Position numbers and translations under genes: made by a program
Part shown: positions 55,660-64,000 of the stretch, one piece after another
Numbering within the stretch: position 1 is the stretch's first letter
How the letters are laid out: every line of letters begins with the position of its first letter
Assembly (NCBI RefSeq): GCF_002105155.1
Contig: NW_019028981.1
Location: 1,528,501-1,592,500, forward strand
Source: Lobosporangium transversale
Lineage: Eukaryota; Mortierellomycota; Mortierellomycetes; Mortierellales; Mortierellaceae
Length of the DNA: 64,000 nt
Direction of reading: 5' to 3'
The notes under the pieces: model-generated
The model's input: the letters and a program-made list of their open reading frames with translations, nothing else
Database searches by the model: none
What the model was told of the DNA's origin: nothing

Positions 55660-57410
55660 AAATTCATGGATAAACAGTTTCCCACATCGATGTCGACCAA
55701 ACTAAAGTCCATATGCACCGTCAAAGGAGACCTTCTCAATGGATATTCTTTCCAACCAAACAGTTGGCAATCTCAAGCAAAATATCAAGGCCAAAGTGCC
55801 AGATCTTGATCATATTGCTGCAAACAGACTTACCCTCTGGGAGTTCCTATCCCTGTTGAAGACAACGCCCACGCTAAAGAAATAGACAATGGCTTCGTTA
55901 GATCAGGAGTCGAGCCAAAGTATGAAATGAAGCCACTCGAATCACTATCTATGAGAATCTCGTCGGATAATAGAGCGTTTAGCCCTGCAGAATTGCCAGA
56001 GATGACCATTCGTGCTGTTGTCGAAATGTCACAGCAAGATGTGTCTATGGCTTCGGTTATAGGTTTCGGAACTGTCTACTAAATATTTCATTTTTTAAAA
56101 GCAGCTTCAAGAAGGAACTATGAACCAAATATTGAGTTCACCACCTTGTTGCACGTCCAGATTCATAGAGTCTCATGTCTCTCTCAGGATCCATAATACT
56201 CCTGCTCGCTGGAATCTCCCTTGCTTATATTTTTTCATCTCTAGTAACGAGTGTTTTCAAAAAGGCCGAAGTAGGAAAGTCAAGCAGGACACTAGCAGCA
56301 ATTGGTACTGCAGGACTGAAAAAGACTTGAAATATGGCCAGTCGAACCTCACCCCAGCATCATCTCTTTGTAACATGAATAGCACTAAAAGAAGTCCCTT
56401 AAATGTTCCAGAAATTCTCACGCTCATTGGCGACTTGTTCGATAAAAATGGCACTTAGGCTGTATCCGCGTCTCCAAGACTTCATAGTGCACTTATCAGG
56501 CCTATCTGGAGAAGAATTAATGTCGGCAGATCTGAATATCCAACTGCTGAAGCACTACAGAACAAGAAGAGATATATTGGGGAGACTAGATTCCAAAATG
56601 ACAACATTCCAGAGGAGTATTGGATGGCTTTTCTGTACCTGCCTTCGTGAATTCTTTATTCAAAGCACACCATATTTCGAATGACTGGAAGAAACCCATT
56701 GTCGCTCGATGAACTGATATAAATGATGTAAGTCTTTGAACATGCGCTTTCCAAAAGCATATCTACATTGCTAGTGACAATGCCAAGATCGTAATAAAGA
56801 TTGATCATTTAAACGATGAATTTCCAACTATTTATTTTATCAAGAACGCATTGGCTTTTCGAATGAGATGCTCCTGCTTTAAAAGATGAGTGTGGCTACA
56901 TTGACTAGAATGAACTCTTTGCTTAGCTTGCCGCTCAAGGATAGGAGAGGACATTCGGCTGTTGGCTGTTTATTCGGTATTCATATCCTCTCCGTTACCC
57001 TTGGTTCTTGGTGCGAATGTTTTAGGTCGGTAGAGTCCTCCCAACATGCATCCAAACTAACTCTGCCTGTAACTTTATAATTGCAAACAAGTCCAGGCCA
57101 TGTTATCGATTATGAACGACGTCGTCAGGGATCCTCAACAGTAATCAGGAAGGACTTTGAGAGTTCCCTGTTAGTGATTGGATGGAGCATCACTTCCTTG
57201 AACCAGCTGTGTGGCATTTATTTTGGTCTGGTTTCATATCGTGTTCATCAGCAAAAGAAAGACGACTTGAGAAATCGTTCTCATGAGTATGCGACCATAA
57301 ATTTTTACAGGGGGACCTTTTGTAGAGGCTGTTCTTACATTGTTTCACAAGTTCAAATTAAATATACAGTTTTGTCCAAGACATCCAGAATCACTGTTAC
57401 GAATCTGCAG
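55660..57410 (+). pseudogene. Decayed Crinkler (CRN)-like gene
   Basis: Near 55665-55870 three overlapping frames carry pieces of the ubiquitin-like CRN N-terminal domain: LKSICTVKGDLL, then NQTVGNLKQNIKAKVPDLDH and IAANRLTLWE, then GVPIPVEDNAHAKEIDN. The last frame continues to FSPAELPEMTIRAVVEM, a typical end of that domain, and stops at about 56081. Further downstream, broken frames (YPRLQDFIVHLSGLSGEEL at about 56460; RRRQGSSTVIRKDFESSLL at about 57115) could be remains of the C-terminal domain. Several frameshifts and stops separate the pieces. CRN proteins are known from oomycetes and early fungi, where they are host-targeted or self-directed effectors. This copy is dead. I do not reconstruct it. 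Confidence 0.6.
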
Positions 57411-57428
57411 AAAAGATTGACTCTAGAA

Positions 57429-57995
57429 ATGACGATTGGCAATTCAATACCCATCGATGTGTCTCTACTTGAGGACATGGAACAGTCTGCACTACAGCTC
57501 TCCTCACAGCTTGAAGCACTTCTCTCAGGCATTCAGGCGAACCTCCAACGGGTATATAAAAAATAAAAAATAAAAAAAAGCAATATTCTAAGCGTTACTT
57601 AGTAGTACGTGTATTTAACCAGCCCATGGGACTCCAAGTCCTAACTGCCTAACTGTTTTTATTAAAAGGCTGCGGCTGCAACATTAGGATCTGTCAAAGT
57701 GTATGAATCGACACTAGTGGACGGTGTCTGTGAACAGGTCAAAGCCTGCGTAGAACAGACAACAGATCTCATTAGTCGATGTGACGAAATGGATAAGGAC
57801 ATGGCTTCTGTAGTAGCAGTTGCTGCACAAGTGTAAGTCTTTCTTTTCTTTTCTTTTTTTTTCCTTCCAAGCAATGTGGCATATCTTGTTTTTTACAAAC
57901 AAAGTTGTTCTGAATTTAACATGTTCTTTTGCATTTTTAGTCGAGCGATTAAACAAGCGGTCGATATCCTTGGATCATCTCTTAATAAAAAATAA
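57429..57995 (+). CDS. BORCS6-like subunit of the BORC lysosome-positioning complex
   Basis: Three exons: 57429-57551, 57669-57832 and 57941-57995 (113 aa, phases consistent). The whole protein is helical: LEDMEQSALQLSSQLEALLS, GIQANLQR, VYESTLVDGVCEQVKACVEQ, TTDLISRCDEMDKDM, then QVRAIKQAVDILGSSLNKK. This follows the C-terminal domain of animal BORCS6 (C17orf59) position by position, including the RCDEMDK segment and the final IKxxxDIL. BORC acts on the lysosome or vacuole surface through Arl8. The frame is open upstream of ATG 57429 into the decayed Crinkler region, so the 5' end and promoter are uncertain. Animal proteins have a longer disordered N-terminus. Confidence 0.7.
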
Positions 57996-58028
<33 letters not shown>

Positions 58029-58043
58029 GAGTAACGACTTTCT

Positions 58044-59051
58044 CTAACAGTCAAGGCACGTTTCTCTTTCCATGGCCAGGGCTGTTGGGTCAATATCCCA
58101 TGCAACATTTATACTATTGTCCTCACTAGCGCTCCCTGCTTCAACTCCAAGGTTCTCATACCCAACATTCCTATACACAAAGAAATGATGGTTCAAGCTA
58201 GGATGACTATGAATTTTGTAAATACTACCGAGCCCCCCTGAACCCTTCATCGGGATCGTGTAAAATACACGTCCTATTCGTGAATGAACTAAAGCCATCG
58301 AGCACATCACGCAAGGCTCATGTGTCAAATAAACATCATAGCCGGTGCAAAGATATGCTTTCTTTGGTTGCGTATTCTCTCCCTCATCCTTAGTCTCGCT
58401 TTCTACTACAACTACTACTTCTTGGCCTTGATCATCCTCTTTTTCAACCATGACTGTTGCAACAGACTGAGTTTGTTCCGCAAATGTATCGCCCGCTTGG
58501 AGTGCCAATCTCTTATGAGCCGAACCCTCAATAAGTGGTGATGATAACGATACTGAGACAGTGTTGTCAGTAGGGGTGTCAGGATGTTCTTTTCGTTTAT
58601 CTCCACATACTGGGGATGATTCGCGTGCCTGTGTTTGCATACTACCGTCATCATTTCCATCCGTCTCCTTGTTCCTCATGTGGTGTTCAAATGCTGACCG
58701 CTCTCGACTTGCTACTTGCTCAATACAGTTCATGACTGCATGGTTAAGAATATGTTTGGTGCTGTTCCTGGTATCATATGCAGTCGCCAGAACCTGCTGT
58801 ATTGCCGGATTCACTATTGCAGCTACGCTTGGAAGCTTTTTTTTTATTTTAAGAAAAAAATAAAAAAAAAAAAAGTTTATTAAAAATTACTGTCGTGATA
58901 CCATAATATCTCACCTTCCATTTTAGTTTCTTCCTACCTCTCCCTTTGATACTGCATCTTTAGTGAGTTCCCAAGTATAGCGCATATGCCTCATGATCGT
59001 CTCTAGCTCTGCGTCCGAGACTTCTGGATGTCTGCATTTCAGGATAAAAGC

Positions 59052-59083
<32 letters not shown>

Positions 59084-59393
59084 GGAATTAATCTTTCGGG
59101 TACTGATTGACATATGGATTACTATATTCCCAGAGCATTTCTATAAAAAAAAAAAAAAATAAATAAATAAAAAATAAAGAAAAATACCTAGTGATATCTT
59201 CTCGAAAAGAAATCGGCCAGGCCATCTTCCAAGTCTCAAACTGATTTCGGGTCAATGGTGGAAACTTGGGTACACCATGGATCCTTGGCCTGACATTCTC
59301 GGCAAGCTCAAATGTGGTAAGTAGCGTCTCCAGATCAGCTAAAGTAATGGCTGATTCTTGGCAAAGTACGATGTCTAACTTCACCACTTTTTA

Positions 59394-59433
<40 letters not shown>

Positions 59434-60008
59434 AAAGCAAAATTAAAAACTTTTGATCTGGGGATGCTTTCTTTTTAAAAAAAATAAGAGAGGGAACATG
59501 AATTATACAAACTCTGTACCTCCGTTCTCTGTTAACTTGCGGATTTGCTTTAAATGGTCCAAATCTTTTGTCGGAGGCAGTTGACCACGGATAAATCTAT
59601 TTAACAAGTCGGATAAAATCTTGTAAACATATCACACCGTATCAAGATAAGAGGAATAATAATAATTATAATGGAAAAAATGAAAGAATGAAAGAATGAA
59701 ATCAAATGCTTTACGATATTGCATAAAATGTATGTTACTTGAGAACATTGTTTGTTTGTTTAGGCTCGATCGTAGCAATATACACGTTTTCTATATTGTT
59801 TGAGAGGTATAAACAGCAAATCATTTTAGAATTGTGATCTGATGCTTAGACATTATAAAAAAAAATAAAAAAAATAAAAATAAACTGCCTCGACATCGAC
59901 ATCTAATCTCTTGATCCTAAAGATCAAAAAGAATGGAAAAGAATAAAAGGCAAGATTACCAGTTTCAAGCGAACGTGTCTCTGCATCGGGCAAGACTTGC
60001 TCCATCAT
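58044..60008 (-). CDS. TAD3: tRNA adenosine-34 deaminase subunit Tad3/ADAT3
   Basis: Six exons: 60008-59960, 59790-59739, 59596-59520, 59386-59188, 59031-58938 and 58835-58044. Every phase closes (420 aa). The N-terminal domain ([17 protein letters not shown] then [20 protein letters not shown]) and [20 protein letters not shown] match ADAT3. The deaminase domain has HAVM where active deaminases have HAE, the hallmark of the non-catalytic Tad3 subunit, and keeps the zinc ligands in [14 protein letters not shown]. About 100 residues of hydrophilic insert separate the two. With Tad2 it converts A34 to inosine in tRNA anticodons. The start at 60008 is the first of two tandem ATGs. It is tail-to-tail with the BORCS6-like gene, only 48 nt apart. 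Confidence 0.92.
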
Positions 60009-60242
60009 TTTGAAGCTACGAGAAAGACAACATGAAAGTGTTTGTTAATTCCCTTTTTTCTTTTTTTCTTTTTTAATGTCCGCTTATCAAAAAAACGCGT
60101 AAGTCTCCAAGTCGCGTGGGAAAACGTGTTAAAACAAGGTTAAAAGAACTGTGCATTACATCCATCCCATCCATCCATCCATCCATCCATCCATTCATCA
60201 CTCTCTCCTCTCCAAATTACCCGTCCAGCTCATATTCAAATA
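60009..60242. promoter_or_regulatory. Divergent promoter of TAD3 and GAL7 with an ATCC microsatellite
   Basis: Only 234 nt separate two divergent start codons. A (CATC/ATCC)n tract of about 35 nt lies at 60160-60197, just upstream of the GAL7 start. Confidence 0.5.
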
Positions 60243-61641
60243 ATGAATTCCTTTGACTTTTCTCATCACTCCCATAGACGATATAATCCCTTAACAAACT
60301 CATGGGTCCTTTGTTCTCCACACCGAACTCAGCGTCCGTGGCAAGGCAAAGAAGAGGACAGTGACGCGCCTGCTAGGCCAACATATGATCCTCAGTGCTA
60401 TCTCTGCCCCAACAACTCGCGCGCCAATGGAGACAAGAAAAACCCAGATTATAAAGACACTTTTATTTTTGAGAATGATTTCCCTGCTGTCCGAGATGAT
60501 CAACCACCTTTAGATGATACTTCTGAAGGTATCAAAGAATCCTTTCTTCTGCATAAACAACGTGTTAAAAAAAAAAAAAAAAAAAAAAAAATATTAACTC
60601 GGACTTAGCATTGCCACCATTTTTTTTTTTTTTTTTTTTTTTTTTTCCAATAAGATGATAACCCTTTGCTTCAAGTTCAATCCGTCCGTGGACAATGCCA
60701 TGTTATCTGCTTTACTCCTAATCATGCCAAAACCTTGGCTGAAATGTCCGAATCGGAAATCCTACCTGTGATCCATGCGTGGATCAGCATCTATAAAGAT
60801 CTTCAATCCAAGCCATTTATCAACCACGTCCAGATCTTTGAAAACAAGGGTGCTGTCATGGGATGCTCCAATCCGCACCCACATGGACAGGTTTGGGCTA
60901 CAGAAGATATTCCTCAAGAGACCAGTCAGGAATTAGTCAATATGAAGGCCTATCAAGCTAAACATCACCGATGCTTGCTTTGTGATTATGTCAATACAGA
61001 AAAGAAAGCTGATCTTGCAGCAAAAAACATATCAGAAGCAGGAGCAGCAGCGACAACAGCAACTACAACGTCCAACACGAGGACCCCACAGGGATCACGC
61101 ATTATTTGTGAGAATGACAGCTTCATATGTGTCGTTCCATTCTGGGCTATTTGGCCCTTTGAGACCCTCATCATCTCCAAATCCCACGCCCCACGCCTCT
61201 CTGATCTATCAACCACAGAACAACAGGATTTAGCCAATATCCTACGAAGGATAACTTGCAGATACGATAATCTCTTCCGATGCTCCTTCCCATACTCAAT
61301 GGGGATCCATCAATCCCCAACGGGTGACAATAAGGAATTCGAGACTTTGTCCCATTTACACTTGCACTTTTATCCGCCTCTGCTTAGAAGTGCCACAGTC
61401 AAGAAGTTTCTTGTGGGGTATGACAATAAGGAGTTTGGTTTTTATTTTTTTCTTTTTTTTTTTTCTAGCAGAAAAGATAAAAAGATATTTGCTAACTCTG
61501 CAAACTCGTATTTTTTTCTACCATTTCTAAACTCTTTGATCCAGGTTCGAGCTCCTTGCTCAAGCCCAGCGTGATCTCACGCCCGAACAAGCTGCGGCGC
61601 GATTGGCTGATTGTTCAGAAGTCCATTATATGGCTTCATGA
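60243..61641 (+). CDS. GAL7: Galactose-1-phosphate uridylyltransferase (Leloir pathway)
   Basis: Three exons: 60243-60528, 60655-61417 and 61545-61641 (381 aa). The N-terminal [20 protein letters not shown] and zinc-site CYLCP are followed by [15 protein letters not shown] and the active-site [10 protein letters not shown], whose second His of HPH is uridylylated. Later come [15 protein letters not shown] and HLHLHFYPP. The C-terminal [22 protein letters not shown] is typical of the class-I enzyme. It swaps galactose-1-P and UDP-glucose for UDP-galactose and glucose-1-P in the cytosol. A roughly 20-residue Ala/Thr insert follows [15 protein letters not shown]. Intron 1 is bracketed by A25 and T27 tracts. 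The intron 1 donor at 60529 is chosen because it alone restores [11 protein letters not shown]. Confidence 0.96.
60529..60654 (+). other. Intron containing opposed poly(A) and poly(T)
   Basis: GAL7 intron 1 holds A25 (60567-60591) and T27 (60620-60646), which can pair in RNA across a 28-nt loop and place the branch and acceptor region next to the donor half. Confidence 0.7.
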
Positions 61642-62282
61642 AATCATTTCATTTGTCATAAACAAGTAGAGTAAATAAATTATTAAAAAAACTTCGGATC
61701 TCTGGTTTGCTTACTGCAACCTCACTCGCTTTCATCCCAAGAGACAATAAGCACGACCAAGAACCCCCCATCTTCCCTATTAATGCCGGCAACCTTAGGG
61801 TCGGTGAATATCACTGATTTAACACTAATTTACTAGAGCTGTTGAAACAAAAAGCGGCACCCGATAAACAAAAAATGAAAAAAAAAAAAAAAAAAAAAAA
61901 AAACAGCTAGTTCCCACATGTCGGATCAAGTTTATCATGTATACAGCACCACTATCCAATAATATAAAATCTTCTGTTGCCGTTCGCTGTGCAGATTACA
62001 TTTCCTTTCTACTGTCCTAACGGAGCAAAGCATTGCACTCTTTAGCAAGACAAGAGCCGATCGTGATGAAGCAGCGGTCTTGCAACTTTTTTTTTTTTTT
62101 TTTTTTTTTTTTCCTTAAAAAAGAAAAACTATATTTACAAGTCAATCCTCTTGTTGATTTTGTACATCAAAGTGACGGGAAACTATTCGTTTCTAGACTC
62201 GATGTACTTCCAAATCTTTAGATAGAAGGCATTACCATGTACGTCGTTAGTATTAGAATCTACTTGCATCCATGCCTTCACA
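61642..62282. other. Intergenic between convergent genes
   Basis: Poly(A) at about 61878-61903 and poly(T) at 62088-62113. No ORF of interest. Confidence 0.4.
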
Positions 62283-64000
62283 CTAATGCTTGAACGAGCT
62301 GATACCTGGTCTTTGCTTGCAACTATCTAGCAAAGGCTTTGCCATCCTCGAGCTCACCATTCTCAGCTGCGATTGCTCTGAACGATCGTCCTGGCATCCG
62401 TTGCTCCTCGAGCCATAGCCATCAGCATCTCTTGGCTCCATTATGGAGCGTTTCGGCGACTTTTCCAACTTGTGGGGTGGGAAAGTATCGAGGAAACGTG
62501 CGTTATCCTCATTAGTAAACAGTTGATCCTCAGTAGGCTCTAAAAGCTCTTTAGGCTCCTCATCGTGTCGTCGACGGTTTTTCGAAGGTTTATTCTTTGA
62601 CCTTTTCTTCTTCGAACCCATCATTGAAAGGTTTAACTGATCGTCTGCTTTGAGTTTTGAATCTTTAGGAGGTGTAGAAATGTTGCTCGACTTGGGAGGC
62701 AATTGACTCTGCCTTCCTTCTGGCTCAACCTGGTTCTTAAGTTGATTACGAGGCCCATGGGTACCATTGGGCGCATCATGATGCTCTAGCCTTCGATTCA
62801 CATAGTGATCTGGGCGCTCATGCTGTTGAGAGTTTTGGGAACTACGGTTGCATGATTGTTGCCAAGAACGTCGGCGGTGATATCCATGATAATTAGGCCG
62901 TCTGTTATACATAGGTGACCATTCCCCCGATCTATCACCAGGGGGCTTTGGGTCGTCTTTTACATCCGTGAAGTACGCCATATTGTGGACGTCTCCTCCA
63001 TGTGCATGAGTAACACAGGGATCAAACTCACCGTTTCTTCCTTGACACTGCCCAGGATCGTCGTGGGCCTGATTATGCTGCTGCATCTGTTGCTCAACAC
63101 TCCACTGAGCCACATTGGGGTCCTGAAGCGGTATAACAATGGCTGGAGTTGGCATCCATACTGGCACATCAGGGACTAATGCAAGAAGGGAGAAATGCAA
63201 AGATTTAGTTTTGACATTTAGACCAAGCTGGTGGTCGTTCTTCCTATCAATGGATAAAGACATATCGGAGCCCAGTAGCAAAAGACATACAATATGCAGG
63301 CCCCACCCCTGGCATCATCGCAAACTCATATGCTTGATGCGGAAAACAAGGTCCAGGAGGACGGGCATAATTTGCCATATAATGACTGGTGATTCCTTGG
63401 TCCCCATAATTACCCTGGTTTTGATTGTTGGGCCAAACTGTATGGGCATCGTGGGTGTCCACAGGGAACCTACGGTAAGGCGTACCCAATCCACAAGCCG
63501 AGGGGCCGGGGGAAGGAACTGTCGGTGGAGTCTCATTGAGTGAAAGAGGGGGACTTGGTATAACGTGACTATCAGGTGCCACTGTTGGCTTGCAATGCGT
63601 TCTATAACTGTATAATTTTATGTACTATTAGTAATCTGCTTACAAGTGCTAGGTGTGTTATACCATCAAAGGAAAAGGGAATCAGCTCATACTCTCCACC
63701 ACTGAGCAAAGTGTTTGACTTGAGTCTGGCAGCAATAGGCACATCGCGAAGACGTTTCCCTCTAGTGTAATTGAGCATAGCTAGCGCATCCGCTGCAGTT
63801 GAAAACTCAACGAACCACATGTTTCCAACGGTTTCTCTCCTGATAGACTTTGCAGGGCAATGGGCTTCAGCGAACAACGATGCGATTTCCTACAAAAAAA
63901 AAAAAAAAACATTGCTATCAGTGAATAAATAAATACTTTATATAAGAAGCGTTAAAACTTAAACGGCCAACATACCTCAGATTCCGTTTCTAATGGAAGG
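62283..64000 (-). CDS. LARP4-like RNA-binding protein, 5' part outside window
   Basis: Exons seen: window edge to 63976, 63889-63693, 63601-63291 and 63175-62283. The phases are consistent. The RRM-like domain that follows the La motif in LARP4 proteins is present: EIASLFAEAHCPAKSIRR, MWFVEFSTAADALAML, then VPIAARLKS. A Pro/Gly/Tyr/Asn-rich stretch (PPGPCFPHQAYEF), a short FPDVPVWMPTPAIVIPL segment and a long Arg/Lys/Ser-rich disordered tail with KKKRSKNKPSKNRRR follow. LARP4 proteins bind poly(A) and stabilise mRNA. The donor at 63692 is chosen over one at 63663 because only it keeps the downstream frame. The La motif itself would lie beyond the right edge and cannot be checked. Confidence 0.75.

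Noticed and set aside
63602..63692. LARP4 exon extended to a donor at 63663 or read through to 63602
   Set aside because: Neither choice keeps the frame of the next, clearly coding exon. The donor at 63692 does.
1..64000. CRISPR arrays, bacterial operons, riboswitches
   Set aside because: The window is eukaryotic. No regularly spaced repeats, ribosome binding sites or riboswitch-like structures were seen.

Overview
This window is nuclear DNA of a filamentous fungus, most likely Mortierellomycota (Mortierella or a close relative). Three things point there. The delta-6 fatty-acid desaturase at 15040-17368 matches, from memory, the Mortierella alpina enzyme almost residue for residue. Genes carry many short GT-AG introns. 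Introns and intergenic DNA are full of 20-35 nt poly(A)/poly(T) tracts, and there are traces of the lineage's large repeat-type and Crinkler-like families. Gene models were built by hand from open frames, splice signals, reading-phase arithmetic and remembered protein families; no search was run.

Layout: 1-1967 (-) RBM26/27-type RNA-binding protein, cut by the left edge; 3270-7940 (-) a 1,490-aa lineage-type protein; 8584-9535 (+) Vps68/TMEM50; 10078-10440 (+) small Ser/Thr-rich protein; 10823-12598 (+) cytochrome c1; 13186-14367 (+) prefoldin subunit 6; 15040-17368 (-) delta-6 desaturase; 18774-21039 (-) nucleotide-sugar transporter; 23027-24578 (+) mitochondrial rRNA dimethyltransferase (TFB1M type); 24873-25502 (-) mitochondrial ribosomal protein mL60.

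25621-35374 is a nested mobile region. An outer unit with about 288-bp inverted repeats holds truncated gag and pol pieces of Ty3/gypsy elements. One of its arms was later split by a complete LTR chromovirus (28930-35308) with identical 213-bp LTRs, a 5-bp target duplication (GCTTG), gag, a frameshift-broken pol with chromodomain, and an extra antisense ORF. Beyond it lie the 25-codon eL41 gene (36380-36457), a gene-poor stretch, and Rab escort protein (39380-42806, +). 43158-45400 is bounded by a second inverted repeat.

45888-48167 (-) is a cytochrome P450 whose frame is broken by an 8-bp tandem duplication. 48650-49900 holds decayed ORFs. Then come a mitochondrial PPR protein (51209-54619, +), COA3 (54848-55291, -), a decayed Crinkler-like gene (about 55660-57410, +), a BORCS6-like protein (57429-57995, +), tRNA deaminase subunit ADAT3/Tad3 (58044-60008, -), galactose-1-phosphate uridylyltransferase (60243-61641, +) and a LARP4-like RNA-binding protein cut by the right edge (62283-64000, -).

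The genes do not form one pathway. Five are mitochondrial (cytochrome c1, TFB1M, mL60, PPR, COA3) and three concern tRNA or mRNA handling. I take this as ordinary fungal gene order, not a functional cluster. The most unusual material is the nested retroelement region, the paired opposite homopolymers inside introns, and the lineage-type large protein.
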